Assembly: GCF_900143205.1 (NCBI RefSeq)
Contig: NZ_FRDH01000012.1
Span: 61,682 to 125,681 of the forward strand
Reading direction: 5' to 3'
Origin: Butyrivibrio hungatei DSM 14810
Lineage (GTDB): Bacteria > Bacillota > Clostridia > Lachnospirales > Lachnospiraceae
Length of the DNA stretch: 64,000 nt
The position numbers and the translations under genes were made by a program. Below are positions 32,889 through 42,997 of the stretch, in pieces; the stretch's first letter is position 1; every line of letters begins with the position of its first letter. The notes beneath the pieces are model-generated. The model saw only the letters and a program-made list of their open reading frames with translations, was not told the DNA's origin and searched no databases.

Positions 32889-34958
32889 TTGGGGAAAAGA
32901 GAACTTGAAGAAAACATCATAAATCTTAAAGGCGTTGGAGATAAGACTGCTAAGCTTTTTGAAAAATGCGGCATCAGAACATGTGGGGATCTGATAGGCT
33001 ACTATCCCAGAACCTATGACCTCTTTAGCGAAATAGTTAATGCTTCAGATGTCATAAATGGTGAAGTCAATACAGTAAGGCTTACTATCATTGGTAACGT
33101 AGTTAAAAGAAGAGTCAGAAATCTTACTATTATTGCTTTTGATGCTGCTGATCAGACTGGTAAGATCAAGATCACTTATTTTAACGCGCCTTATCTTATG
33201 AATTCTCTAAAATCTGGTACCACTCATGTATTTAGAGGCCAAGTACAAAGAAAAGGTTCTTTCTTTACTATGAATCAGCCCAAAATGTACAAGCTTGATG
33301 AATATATGGGAATCGTAAGGAGCATGCAGCCTAGATATCCTTTGGTTAAAGGTCTTACAAATACTGCTGTTATGAAAGCTGTTAAGGGAGCACTTTCTTC
33401 AGCTGGATCTTTTGAAGAGTTCCTACCAAAAGAGATACTAGATAAATACGAACTCATGGGTTATTCCGAAGCTATTTATAATATTCATTTTCCCAAAAAC
33501 AGTGATTATCTGGAAAGCGCAAGAAGACGTCTTGCTTATGATGAATTCCTTTTATTTGTCTTAAAGCTGCGTCTATTAAAAAATACACAGGAAGTTTTAA
33601 AGAATTCTTTTCCTATGATAGAAGTTTCAGAAGTTAATAGACTATTGGAGCAGCTGCCATATAAACTCACAAAAGCTCAACTAAATGCCTGGGAAGATAT
33701 CAAAAATGATATTTCGGGTGAAAGCGTCATGAACAGGCTGATCCAAGGTGATGTGGGATCTGGTAAGACTGTGATAGCGCTACTTGCTCTTTTAACAACT
33801 GCTGCAAACGGTTATCAGGGTGCTCTAATGGCTCCTACTGAAGTTTTGGCCGCCCAGCACTACGAAAACTTCAAAGAGATAATCCAAAAATATAACTTAA
33901 AGAGCATAAAACCAGTTCTTTTAACAGGAGCTCTTTCTGCAAAGGATAAAAAAGAAGCTCAAAGGCAGATCAGTGAAGGGGAAGTTAACTGCATCATCGG
34001 AACAAATGCTCTTATTCAGGAAAAAGTTAATTATAAGAACCTAGCCCTTGTAGTTACTGATGAGCAGCATAGATTTGGAGTAAGACAAAGGGAATCTCTT
34101 GCTGGAAAGGGAGAAAATGTCCATGTTCTTGCCATGAGTGCAACTCCTATACCTAGAACTTTGGCCATCATATTATATGGAGACCTTCATATCTCGGTTA
34201 TTGACGAACTTCCTGGCGGCAGACTTCCAATCAAGAACTGTGTTGTAGGTACTGACTACAGGCCAACTGCTTATAAATTCATTAAAGATCAGGTTGAAAA
34301 AGGAAGGCAGGCCTATGTGATCTGTCCAATGGTAGAAGAAGGGGAACTTGACGGTGTAGAGAATGTAACAGACTATACTGATAAGCTAAGAGCAGCCCTT
34401 CCTTCTAATATTCAGGTGGAAATGCTACATGGCAGGATGAAGCCTTCTGCCAAAGATGAGATCATGGAGGCCTTTGCAAGGAAAGATATAGATGTTCTGG
34501 TTTCTACAACGGTAATCGAAGTCGGGATCAATGTGCCAAACGCCACTGTTATGATGATAGAAAATGCTGAGAGATTTGGCCTTTCACAGCTTCATCAGCT
34601 TCGAGGCAGAGTAGGTAGAGGAAAAGAGCAGTCTTATTGCATTTTCCTTAATACATCAGAGTCAGATGAGGCAAAACAAAGGCTTGATATCATGAATAAG
34701 TCAAATGACGGTTTTAAGATTGCTGAAGAGGATTTAAGACAAAGAGGACCTGGAGATCTCTTTGGAGTTAGGCAGAGCGGAGATTTGAACTTCAGAGTTG
34801 GCGACATATACCACGACAGTGACCTTGTAAAAGCTGCTGCTATGGATGCTGATAAGATCCTTTTGGAAGACCCGGATTTAACTAAGCCACAACATGGTGT
34901 GATTAGAGATATGCTATATACAAAATCTGCAAATCCGGTTGACTTAATGGCTTTATAA
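32889..34958 (+). CDS. recG: ATP-dependent DNA helicase RecG
   Basis: Remodels stalled replication forks and Holliday junctions. Domains: an N-terminal wedge with an OB fold (about 55-150), then helicase motor domains with Walker A GDVGSGKT, DEQH box, SATPIPRT, and the C-terminal QLRGRVGRG motif. The start is taken as TTG at 32889, because GAGGTG (32879-32884) is at good distance and the same GAGGTGTGAT arrangement precedes obgE. An ATG at 32877 has no ribosome binding site and adds four residues. The protein has 689 residues, of family length. Confidence 0.95.
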   Translation: MGKRELEENIINLKGVGDKTAKLFEKCGIRTCGDLIGYYPRTYDLFSEIVNASDVINGEVNTVRLTIIGNVVKRRVRNLTIIAFDAADQTGKIKITYFNAPYLMNSLKSGTTHVFRGQVQRKGSFFTMNQPKMYKLDEYMGIVRSMQPRYPLVKGLTNTAVMKAVKGALSSAGSFEEFLPKEILDKYELMGYSEAIYNIHFPKNSDYLESARRRLAYDEFLLFVLKLRLLKNTQEVLKNSFPMIEVSEVNRLLEQLPYKLTKAQLNAWEDIKNDISGESVMNRLIQGDVGSGKTVIALLALLTTAANGYQGALMAPTEVLAAQHYENFKEIIQKYNLKSIKPVLLTGALSAKDKKEAQRQISEGEVNCIIGTNALIQEKVNYKNLALVVTDEQHRFGVRQRESLAGKGENVHVLAMSATPIPRTLAIILYGDLHISVIDELPGGRLPIKNCVVGTDYRPTAYKFIKDQVEKGRQAYVICPMVEEGELDGVENVTDYTDKLRAALPSNIQVEMLHGRMKPSAKDEIMEAFARKDIDVLVSTTVIEVGINVPNATVMMIENAERFGLSQLHQLRGRVGRGKEQSYCIFLNTSESDEAKQRLDIMNKSNDGFKIAEEDLRQRGPGDLFGVRQSGDLNFRVGDIYHDSDLVKAAAMDADKILLEDPDLTKPQHGVIRDMLYTKSANPVDLMAL

Positions 34959-35029
34959 AAGTAATATAGAACTAGTGTTTAAGTTTAAAAATGGGAGGAT
35001 TGTCGGCCTTTTGTCGACTGCTTTTTAGT

Positions 35030-35899
35030 ATGTCAAAGATAGCAATTATCACAGATAGTAATAGTGGTGTTACTCAGTCTCAGGCTGAGGAGCTTGGAAT
35101 CTTTGTTGTTCCAATGCCTTTCATGATAAATAATGAAGAGTTTTTTGAGGATATTAATCTAACACAGGAGCAGTTTTATACAAAGCTTGGCGAAGATGCA
35201 TCAGTATCTACAAGCCAGCCAACTCCTGATTCTCTTATGACTCTTTGGGATAAGGTATTAAAAGAGTATGACCAGATCATTTATATACCAATGAGCAGCG
35301 GTCTTTCTGGTTCTTGTCAGAGTGCTTACATGATCGCGCAGGAAGAGTACGAAGGCAAAGTATTCGTAGTTGATAATCAGAGAATATCAGTAACTCAAAG
35401 GCAGTCAGCCCTGGATGCTAAGGCCATGGCTGACGCAGGATATTCTGCTGAAGAAATTGTAAAAGTTCTAATGGATACTAAGTTTGAATCTAGTATCTAT
35501 ATCATGCTTGATACATTGTATTATCTCAAAAAAGGAGGTCGTATCACTCCTGCAGCTGCAGCTTTAGGAACACTTCTTAGACTTAAGCCAGTTCTACAGA
35601 TTCAGGGTGAGAAGCTTGATGCATTTGCCAAGGCTAGAACAAGCAGCCAGGGCAAGACTATCATGATAAACGCTATAAAGGCAGATATCGAGAATAGATT
35701 TGGCGGTATGGATGCCAAGGATTTCCACATTGCTTGTGCTTATACTAAGGACCTTGATCTTGCAAATGATTGGAAAAAAGAGTTAGAGGAAGCCTTCCCT
35801 GGATTTGATATTCATATGGATCCACTTTCTCTTTCTGTTGCCTGCCACATTGGACCAGGCGCTTTGGCTGTAACAGTCACTAAAAAAGTCCATGTATAA
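35030..35899 (+). CDS. fakB: DegV family fatty-acid-binding protein (FakB)
   Basis: Binds one fatty acid and presents it to FakA for phosphorylation. The 289 residues show MSKIAIITDSNSG at the start, the SSGLSGS motif, GRITPAAA, and the C-terminal HIGPGALAV signature of the DegV/EDD fold. The start by homology is the Met at 35030. The nearest good ribosome binding site, GGGAGG (34993-34998), is about 30 bases upstream, so a longer product from an upstream start cannot be excluded. The gene lies two genes after fakA. Confidence 0.9.
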   Translation: MSKIAIITDSNSGVTQSQAEELGIFVVPMPFMINNEEFFEDINLTQEQFYTKLGEDASVSTSQPTPDSLMTLWDKVLKEYDQIIYIPMSSGLSGSCQSAYMIAQEEYEGKVFVVDNQRISVTQRQSALDAKAMADAGYSAEEIVKVLMDTKFESSIYIMLDTLYYLKKGGRITPAAAALGTLLRLKPVLQIQGEKLDAFAKARTSSQGKTIMINAIKADIENRFGGMDAKDFHIACAYTKDLDLANDWKKELEEAFPGFDIHMDPLSLSVACHIGPGALAVTVTKKVHV

Positions 35900-35934
35900 T
35901 TTTGATATAAAAAGTTTTGAAAAGGGGTAACTTA

Positions 35935-37857
35935 ATGGCTACATACGAACAATATGACGCTTCCAGCATAACAGTACTTGAAGGTCTTGAGGCTGTAAGG
36001 AAGCGCCCAGGTATGTACATTGGAAGCGTTTCTACAAGAGGCTTAAATCATCTTGTCTACGAAATAGTTGATAACGCTGTAGATGAGCATCTCGCAGGTT
36101 TCTGCACACAAATTCATGTGACATTAGAAGCTGATGGTTCAGCTACAATTGAAGATAACGGTCGAGGAATTCCAGTAGGAATGCACGCTAAAGGCATTAC
36201 AGCAGAGCGTGTTGTTCTTACTATGCTCCACGCCGGTGGTAAATTTGATAATAATGCCTACAAGACCAGTGGTGGTCTTCATGGTGTAGGTTCATCCGTT
36301 GTAAATGCTCTTTCTACCTGGATGAAGGTTCAGATCAGAAAAGACGGATATATATACGAAGATACATACGAAAGAGGTATCCCTACGACCAAGCTAAATA
36401 ACGGTATGCTTGAACCTGTAGGTACTACAAAGGCTTGCGGAACTACTATCAGTTTTCTTCCTGATGATACTATCTTTGAGAAAACTCGTTTCAAAGAAGA
36501 TGATATAAAATCAAGACTTCATGAAACAGCATATCTTAATCCTTCACTTACTATCATTTTCCAGGATAAAAGACCTGGAATTGAGGAGTATGTTGAATTT
36601 CATGAGCCTGATGGTATCACTGGCTTTATCAAGGATATGAACAAGTCAAAAGAGGCTGTTCATGATGTTGTTTCTTTTAGCGGAGAAAGTGAAGGCATAG
36701 AAGTTGAAGTAGCTTTCCAGTATGTAAATGAATTTCATGAGGAAGTTCTTGGTTTTTGTAACAATATCTATAATGCAGAAGGTGGTACACACCTTACTGG
36801 CTTTAAGACAATGTTTACAAATATCATCAACCAGTATGCTAGAGAACTGAATATCCTCAAGGACAAAGACAATAACTTTACAGGTACAGATGTCAGAAAT
36901 GGTATGACAGCTGTTGTATCTATCAAGCATCCTGATCCTAGATTTGAAGGTCAGACCAAGACCAAGCTTGATAACCAGGACGCAGCCAAGATCGTATCCA
37001 AGATCACTAACGATGAGATAACAAGATTCTTTGACAGAAATCTTGAAACATTAAAGGCTATAATTGGTTGCGCTGAAAAAGCTGCCAAGATCAGGAAGAC
37101 AGAAGAAAAAGCAAAGACAAATATGCTTACCAAACAGAAATATTCATTTGATTCTAACGGTAAGCTTGCAAACTGCATCAGTAAGGATGCTTCAAAGTGC
37201 GAGATCTTTATTGTAGAGGGAGATTCTGCTGGTGGTAGTGCCAAGATGGCTCGTGATAGAAACTATCAGGCTATCCTTCCTATCAGAGGTAAGATTCTTA
37301 ACGTAGAAAAGGCCAGCATTGATAAAGTCCTTGCAAATGCCGAGATCAAGACCATGATCAATGCCTTTGGATGCGGTTTTTCAGAAGGATATGGTAATGA
37401 CTTCGACATCAACAAGCTTCGTTATGACAAAATCATCATCATGGCCGATGCCGATGTCGATGGTGAGCACATTGCCACACTTCTTTTAACATTGTTCTAT
37501 AGATTCATGCCCGAGCTTATATATCAGGGACATGTATATATTGCTATGCCTCCCCTTTATAAGGCTATGCCTTCTAAAGGCAAAGAGGAGTATCTCTATG
37601 ATGACAGTGCCCTTATCAAGTATAGAAACACTCATAAGGGTAATTTCACTCTGCAGAGATATAAAGGTCTTGGTGAAATGGATCCTCAGCAGCTTTGGGA
37701 GACAACACTTGATCCTGAACGCAGAATGTTAAGAGCAGTAGAAATCGAGGATGCCAAGATGGCTTCTCAGATGACAGAACTTCTTATGGGCGTAGACGTA
37801 CCACCAAGAAGAGACTTTATTCATCAGCATGCAACAGATGCCGAGCTTGATGTTTGA
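35935..37857 (+). CDS. parE: DNA topoisomerase IV subunit B (GyrB/ParE family)
   Basis: ATPase subunit of a type IIA topoisomerase. It has the GHKL ATPase domain (EIVDNAVDEH, EDNGRGIP, GGLHGVGSSVVNALS), a transducer domain, and a TOPRIM domain with EGDSAGGSAK and DADVDGEH. The 640 residues and adjacency to a ParC-like gene, away from any dnaA-gyrB context, favour topoisomerase IV over gyrase, but sequence alone does not fully separate them. The start at 35935 follows AAAGGGG (35921-35927). The parC start is 21 bases after the stop. Confidence 0.9.
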   Translation: MATYEQYDASSITVLEGLEAVRKRPGMYIGSVSTRGLNHLVYEIVDNAVDEHLAGFCTQIHVTLEADGSATIEDNGRGIPVGMHAKGITAERVVLTMLHAGGKFDNNAYKTSGGLHGVGSSVVNALSTWMKVQIRKDGYIYEDTYERGIPTTKLNNGMLEPVGTTKACGTTISFLPDDTIFEKTRFKEDDIKSRLHETAYLNPSLTIIFQDKRPGIEEYVEFHEPDGITGFIKDMNKSKEAVHDVVSFSGESEGIEVEVAFQYVNEFHEEVLGFCNNIYNAEGGTHLTGFKTMFTNIINQYARELNILKDKDNNFTGTDVRNGMTAVVSIKHPDPRFEGQTKTKLDNQDAAKIVSKITNDEITRFFDRNLETLKAIIGCAEKAAKIRKTEEKAKTNMLTKQKYSFDSNGKLANCISKDASKCEIFIVEGDSAGGSAKMARDRNYQAILPIRGKILNVEKASIDKVLANAEIKTMINAFGCGFSEGYGNDFDINKLRYDKIIIMADADVDGEHIATLLLTLFYRFMPELIYQGHVYIAMPPLYKAMPSKGKEEYLYDDSALIKYRNTHKGNFTLQRYKGLGEMDPQQLWETTLDPERRMLRAVEIEDAKMASQMTELLMGVDVPPRRDFIHQHATDAELDV

Positions 37858-37878
37858 TAAATACAAAGGATAGATAAA

Positions 37879-40116
37879 ATGGAAGACAGAATTATAAGAA
37901 CAGAATATTCTGAAATAATGCAAAAATCATTCATCGATTATGCCATGAGTGTTATCGTTGCACGTGCACTTCCTGATATAAGAGATGGTCTTAAGCCTGT
38001 TCAGCGTAGAACACTATATGATATGTATGAACTTGGCATCAGATATGACAGACCTTACAGAAAGAGTGCCAGAATCGTCGGTGATACAATGGGTAAATAT
38101 CATCCTCATGGTGACAGCTCTATCTATGATTGTCTTGTTGTAATGACTCAGGATTTCAAGAAGGCCATTCCACTTGTTGATGGTCATGGAAACTTCGGTA
38201 ACATCGAAGGTGATGGAGCCGCTGCCATGCGTTATACAGAGGCAAGGCTTTCCAAGATCACTCAGGAGAACTTCCTTGAAGATCTTGATAAGAACGTAGT
38301 TGATTTCCTTCCAAACTTTGATGAGACAGAAAAAGAGCCATCAGTACTTCCTGTTAAGATCCCTAATTTCCTTATCAATGGTTCTGAAGGTATAGCTGTA
38401 GGTATGGCAACCAGCACACCTCCTCATAACCTTGCAGAAGTAATTGACGCTGAGATTGCATATATTCAGGATGATACACTCACTACCAAGGACCTGATGA
38501 AATATATCAAAGGACCTGATTTCCCAACTGGCGGCATAGTTATCAATAAGGATGACCTTAGAGAGATCTATGAAACAGGTGTCGGCAAGATCAGGATCAG
38601 AGGTAAGGTTGAGACTGAGAAGGGCAAAAACGGTCACATAAATCTTGTTATCACTGAGATTCCTTATACTATGATAGGTATGGGAATTGGTAAGTTCATG
38701 GCTGATGTGGCTGAGCTTGCTGAAAAGAAGATAACAAATGACATTATCGATATTTCTAACCAGTCATCAAAAGAAGGTATCAGAATCGTTATTGAGCTAA
38801 AGAAAGATACTGATATTGAGAACTTTACAAACCTTCTTTACAAAAAGACTAAGCTTGAAGATACATTTGGCGTAAACATGCTTGCTATTGATAACGGCAG
38901 GCCAGAGACCATGTCTTTAAAAGAGATCATGCGTGCCTGTGCTGACTTCCAGTTTGAAGTAGCAACCAGAAAATATACAACACTTCTCAAAAAGGAACAG
39001 GATAAGAAGGAGATTCAAGAAGGCCTCATTAAGGCTTGTAATGTGATTGACCTTGTTATCGAAGTTCTTAGAGGGTCAAAAGACCGCGCCATGGCCAAGA
39101 ACTGCCTTGTAAATGGCGTTACAGATGGAATAAACTTTAAATCAAGAGAATCTCAGGCTATGGCTGCACAGCTTCTTTTCACAGAGGCTCAGGCAGATGC
39201 TATTTTAGAGATGCGTCTCTACAAGCTCATTGGACTTGAACTTGATGCCCTTGTAAAAGAGCACGAGCAGACAGTTGCTAATATCTACAGATATGAAGAT
39301 ATCTTAGAGAGCCATGACTCTATGTCAATGGTTATCCAAAATGAGCTACTCAAGATCAAAAAAGAGTATCAGGCGCAGAGAAAAACTGTTATCGATAACA
39401 GAGAGACTGCTGTATACGAAGAAAAGCCTGTTGAAGAGATGGATGTTGCATTTATCATGGATAAGTTTGGCTATGCCAAGACTATCGATGCTACTACATA
39501 CGAAAAGAACAAAGAGACTATCGAAGCTGAGTTTAAGTTCTCATTTATCATGAAGAACACAGGTAAGGTATGCTTCTTTACTAATACTGGTAATCTCCAT
39601 ACTGTTAAGGCTATGGATCTTCCTCAGGGCAAGATGAGAGATAAGGGTGTACCTATTGATAATGTAAGTAATTTTGATACCTCCAAGGAAACTATTGTCC
39701 TTGCCGCAAGTCAGTCAGACCTTAACCTATACAGGTTGTTATTTACTACTAAAATGTCTATGATGAAAATAGTAGATGGCGGAGAATTTGATGTTTCAAA
39801 GAGAACCGTAGCTGCAACCAAGCTAAGTGATGGCGATGAGGTTGTAAACGTAGAGATCCTTCACACTCAAAAAACAGTGATCTTGCAGTCTAATGAAGGC
39901 TATTTCCTTAGATTCTACGTTGAACAGGTTCCTGAGAAAAAGAAAGCCGCTGTAGGTGTACGTGGTATGAGGCTTGGAAAGAATGACTTTGTAAGAGATG
40001 TCTATTATCTCAATGACATGGAAGAAAAATCCATAGAACACAACGACAAAGAACTTCATCTTGGACACTTAAAAGTAACAAGCAGAGATACAAAAGGAAC
40101 AAAGGTGAGATTATGA
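37879..40116 (+). CDS. parC: DNA topoisomerase IV subunit A (GyrA/ParC family)
   Basis: DNA-cleaving subunit that partners the preceding gene to decatenate chromosomes. The 745 residues contain the active Tyr Y119 in AAMRYTEARL. The quinolone-determining region reads HPHGDSSIYD, with Ser at position 80 and Asp at 84, i.e. no obvious resistance substitution. The C-terminal beta-pinwheel (about 510-745) lacks a clear GyrA box (QRRGGKG), which supports ParC. Its stop overlaps the rsmD start by four bases (ATGA). Confidence 0.9.
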   Translation: MEDRIIRTEYSEIMQKSFIDYAMSVIVARALPDIRDGLKPVQRRTLYDMYELGIRYDRPYRKSARIVGDTMGKYHPHGDSSIYDCLVVMTQDFKKAIPLVDGHGNFGNIEGDGAAAMRYTEARLSKITQENFLEDLDKNVVDFLPNFDETEKEPSVLPVKIPNFLINGSEGIAVGMATSTPPHNLAEVIDAEIAYIQDDTLTTKDLMKYIKGPDFPTGGIVINKDDLREIYETGVGKIRIRGKVETEKGKNGHINLVITEIPYTMIGMGIGKFMADVAELAEKKITNDIIDISNQSSKEGIRIVIELKKDTDIENFTNLLYKKTKLEDTFGVNMLAIDNGRPETMSLKEIMRACADFQFEVATRKYTTLLKKEQDKKEIQEGLIKACNVIDLVIEVLRGSKDRAMAKNCLVNGVTDGINFKSRESQAMAAQLLFTEAQADAILEMRLYKLIGLELDALVKEHEQTVANIYRYEDILESHDSMSMVIQNELLKIKKEYQAQRKTVIDNRETAVYEEKPVEEMDVAFIMDKFGYAKTIDATTYEKNKETIEAEFKFSFIMKNTGKVCFFTNTGNLHTVKAMDLPQGKMRDKGVPIDNVSNFDTSKETIVLAASQSDLNLYRLLFTTKMSMMKIVDGGEFDVSKRTVAATKLSDGDEVVNVEILHTQKTVILQSNEGYFLRFYVEQVPEKKKAAVGVRGMRLGKNDFVRDVYYLNDMEEKSIEHNDKELHLGHLKVTSRDTKGTKVRL

Positions 40117-40670
40117 GAGTAATTGCAGGTAGCGCCAGAAGACTTCGTCTTTTGACTCCTGAGGGAAATGATACCAGACCTACACAGGACAGGATCAAAG
40201 AAACTTTATTTAATATGATACAGAATGACGTTCCAGGAGCTGTTTTTATCGATCTTTTTGCTGGAAGTGGTGGAATAGGCATTGAAGCTTTATCTAGAGG
40301 AGCTTCTAGAGCATATTTTATTGAAAATGCCGCTAAGGCCTATAAATGTATAATGGAAAACCTTAAGACCACTCATTTCGAAGACGTAGCTACTGTATTC
40401 AAGCAGGATGTGGTAATTGCTCTTAGAAATATACATGAAAAAGAAGCAGATATCATTTTTATCGATCCACCATATCAGGCTGGACTTTATGAAAGAACGC
40501 TTTCTCAATTATCAAATATGTCTTATGTTACTGAGAACACAATGATCATTCTAGAAAGTGCCGTAGACATGGATTTCTCTTTTGTTTCAGACTATGGTTT
40601 TGAAGTTAGAAGAGAAAAAGAATACAAAACTAACAAACATGTATTTTTGTACAGAAAGGAAAGTCTATGA
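40113..40670 (+). CDS. rsmD: 16S rRNA (guanine966-N2)-methyltransferase RsmD
   Basis: SAM-dependent methyltransferase acting on the small subunit rRNA. The N terminus MRVIAGSARR with RPTQDRIKETLFN, the SAM loop DLFAGSGGIGIEALSRGA, and the catalytic motif DPPY (in FIDPPYQ) are all present. At 185 residues it is normal length. It is joined to parC and to coaD by four-base ATGA overlaps; rsmD-coaD is a common bacterial pair. Confidence 0.95.
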   Translation: MRVIAGSARRLRLLTPEGNDTRPTQDRIKETLFNMIQNDVPGAVFIDLFAGSGGIGIEALSRGASRAYFIENAAKAYKCIMENLKTTHFEDVATVFKQDVVIALRNIHEKEADIIFIDPPYQAGLYERTLSQLSNMSYVTENTMIILESAVDMDFSFVSDYGFEVRREKEYKTNKHVFLYRKESL

Positions 40671-41152
40671 AAGTAGCAGTATATCCTGGCAGCTTTGATC
40701 CAGTCACACTGGGACATTTGGACGTGATACAGCGTGCATCAGCCATGTTTGATAAGGTTGTTGTGGCAGTAATGTGCAATTCCGCCAAAACTCCATTGTT
40801 TACCCTTGATGAACGTGTTAAAATGTTAAGAGAGTCCGTAAAAGCTCTTAATAATGTCGAAATAGAATCTTTTGATGGTCTACTTATAGACTATTGTAAA
40901 AAAGAAAATATTCATATTGTTATCAGGGGACTTCGAGCTATAACTGATTTCGAATATGAACTTCAGATAGCACAGACTAATAAAGAACTTTCACATAGCA
41001 TGGTTGATACTGTATTTTTGACAACAAGCATTAAGTATTCATACCTTAGTAGCTCAGTTGTTAAGGAAATTGCCAGCTATAACGGTGATATTTCGCCATG
41101 TGTTTCTGATTTTGTGGCAGATGCGCTGTACAAAAAATATGGTTTTAGATAA
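40667..41152 (+). CDS. coaD: Phosphopantetheine adenylyltransferase CoaD
   Basis: Transfers AMP to 4'-phosphopantetheine, the fourth step of coenzyme A synthesis. The 161 residues carry the nucleotidyltransferase motif GSFDPVTLGHLD and the RGLR and YSYLSSSVVKE segments typical of CoaD. The start overlaps the rsmD stop. Confidence 0.97.
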   Translation: MKVAVYPGSFDPVTLGHLDVIQRASAMFDKVVVAVMCNSAKTPLFTLDERVKMLRESVKALNNVEIESFDGLLIDYCKKENIHIVIRGLRAITDFEYELQIAQTNKELSHSMVDTVFLTTSIKYSYLSSSVVKEIASYNGDISPCVSDFVADALYKKYGFR

Positions 41153-41170
41153 AACTACGGGGGTAATAAA

Positions 41171-41869
41171 ATGACCAGCAGGATTGAACAACTTATTGAT
41201 GAGATCGAAACATATATCGATAATTGTAAGCCTCAGCCTCTTTCTCAGACCAAGATCATAGTAAATAAAGAGGAAATTGATGAGCTTTTAAGAGAGCTTA
41301 GGAGTAAAACTCCTGAAGAGATCAAGAAGTATCAGAAGATCATCAGTAATAAAGAAGCTATCTTGAATGACGCAAGAAAGAAAGCTGAAGAGATCGTAGA
41401 TCAGGCAACTATCAAGACAAACAAGCTTATTAATGAGCATGAGATCATGCAGCAGGCCTATGCTCAGGCCAATGAAGTAGTTTCTCAGGCTGCGATGCAG
41501 GCAAAAGAGATTCTTGATAACGCTATGATCGAAGCTAATAACATGAAAGCTTCAGCTGTACAGTATACAGATCAGTTACTTGCAGGTGTTGAGGATGTTA
41601 TTTCTCAGTCAATTGATGCAACCAGCAAGAACACTGATGATATTATTGATTCCATCAAGCTTCACAGCGTTGAGATGGTCAAGAATATCAGCCAGAGCAA
41701 TGACAGCATTCTTTCAGCTCTTACTCAGTATAGTGAGGTTATAAAGTCAAACAGAGCTGATCTCAAGATGCCGGAAGCTTCAAGTCAGACGCCATCTCCA
41801 GAGCCACAGGCTGTAGAAGAGGCAGGAATCACTGAACAGGAAGCACTTAATCTAGATATGATCAACTAA
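41171..41869 (+). CDS. Long coiled-coil protein after coaD, function unknown
   Basis: 232 residues, almost entirely helical and without membrane segment. Residues about 35-175 form a long heptad-like coiled coil rich in Ala, Gln, Glu and Lys, similar in texture to V/F-type ATPase stalk subunits and DivIVA-like proteins. The C-terminal 40 residues are Pro/Glu-rich and probably disordered. Such texture gives misleading ATPase-subunit names; no enzymatic motif is visible. The start follows a GGGGG site (41159-41163). It closes the parE-parC-rsmD-coaD group. Confidence 0.65.
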   Translation: MTSRIEQLIDEIETYIDNCKPQPLSQTKIIVNKEEIDELLRELRSKTPEEIKKYQKIISNKEAILNDARKKAEEIVDQATIKTNKLINEHEIMQQAYAQANEVVSQAAMQAKEILDNAMIEANNMKASAVQYTDQLLAGVEDVISQSIDATSKNTDDIIDSIKLHSVEMVKNISQSNDSILSALTQYSEVIKSNRADLKMPEASSQTPSPEPQAVEEAGITEQEALNLDMIN

Positions 41870-41878
41870 GAAAACATT

Positions 41879-41909
41879 AAGCTGCCGCTTTTATGCGACA
41901 GCTTATTTT
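41879..41909 (+). terminator. Probable terminator after the coiled-coil gene
   Basis: AAGCTG-c-CGC (41879-41888) pairs with GCG-a-CAGCTT (41895-41904) with one mismatch. The T tail is short, so strength is uncertain. Confidence 0.55.
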
Positions 41910-41925
41910 GAAAAAGGGGATATAA

Positions 41926-42975
41926 ATGAAAAAAGTTTTAGTTTCTTTTGCTATTATTATGAGTTTATTCTCATTTCTATTTTTACCAAGCTTTACTATC
42001 AATACAGAAGCCGCAAATAAGCCTGTTGTGATCGTTATCGATCCAGGTCATGGCGGAACAGGTGATAGGAATCTTGGTGCTCAGTACAACGGTTTTTCAG
42101 AAAAAGATCTTACATTAAAAGTTGCAAATGCAATGAAAGCAGAGCTTGAAAAGTACGATAACGTAACTGTTTATCTTTCCAGAACTACTGATGGCTTTAT
42201 TTCTCTCGAGGACAGAGCAGCATTTGCTAAAAGTGTAAACGCAGATTTTGTTTACAGCATTCATTTCAATGCTTCTACAGAGCATAATTTCTATGGTTCA
42301 GAAGTCTGGACTTCAGCCTTTGGCTCTTTTTATCAGGCCGGTTACGATTTCGGCCAGATTGAATCAAGTGAACTATCTACACTTGGCCTTTATCAAAAAG
42401 GCGTTAAATCAAAGCTTGGCAGCACTGGAAAAGACTACTACGGTATCATCAGAGCAAGCGTAGCAAGAAACATTCCTTGTGTAATCATTGAACATGCTTA
42501 CCTTGACCATGGATATGATCTTCCTTTATTGAAACAGGCTGATTTTACAAGTAAACTTGGAGTATGTGATGCAACAGCAGTTGCAAAATATTTTAAATTA
42601 ACTTCTAGTTCTACTGGAATTGATTATTCAGGCTATAAGTTTACATCAGTTAAAAAGCCTGGTGCACCTGTAAGACAGGATCTTACCGATCCAGATTACT
42701 GCAATGTTTCTGTGATTTCTTATGACAAATCATCAAGAAATGCACTTGTACAAATGTCTACAAAGGATAGTCAGAGCCCTATAATCTATTTTGCCTACAG
42801 CTATGACGGAGGAAAGACATTCTCATACCTTCAGATGTGGGATAGAACTCAGGAAACACAATCCTTTAATGTGAATATTCCAAAGAGCGTTACAAATCCT
42901 ATTATTGTGTGCAGGGCCTATAATAACTTTGAACTGTTCACACAAAGTGCTCCAGCTGTAGTTCCTGGCTACTAA
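41926..42975 (+). CDS. Secreted N-acetylmuramoyl-L-alanine amidase (Amidase_3)
   Basis: Zinc amidase that cuts the bond between MurNAc and the peptide stem of peptidoglycan. A signal peptide covers about 1-30. The Amidase_3 domain (about 34-235) shows the zinc ligands H42 (DPGHGG), E59 and H113 (SIHFNAS) and catalytic E189 (IIEHAYLD). The C-terminal 110 residues are beta-rich and unassigned, possibly cell-wall or carbohydrate binding. The start has AAAGGGG (41912-41918) upstream. Likely role: cell separation or wall turnover. Confidence 0.92.
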   Translation: MKKVLVSFAIIMSLFSFLFLPSFTINTEAANKPVVIVIDPGHGGTGDRNLGAQYNGFSEKDLTLKVANAMKAELEKYDNVTVYLSRTTDGFISLEDRAAFAKSVNADFVYSIHFNASTEHNFYGSEVWTSAFGSFYQAGYDFGQIESSELSTLGLYQKGVKSKLGSTGKDYYGIIRASVARNIPCVIIEHAYLDHGYDLPLLKQADFTSKLGVCDATAVAKYFKLTSSSTGIDYSGYKFTSVKKPGAPVRQDLTDPDYCNVSVISYDKSSRNALVQMSTKDSQSPIIYFAYSYDGGKTFSYLQMWDRTQETQSFNVNIPKSVTNPIIVCRAYNNFELFTQSAPAVVPGY

Positions 42976-42997
42976 TGATTGATAGAAAGAGTATAAA

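Noticed and set aside
41171..41869. V-type ATPase subunit for the coiled-coil protein after coaD
   Set aside because: Similarity is only the Ala/Glu/Lys heptad texture; no ATPase operon is nearby.
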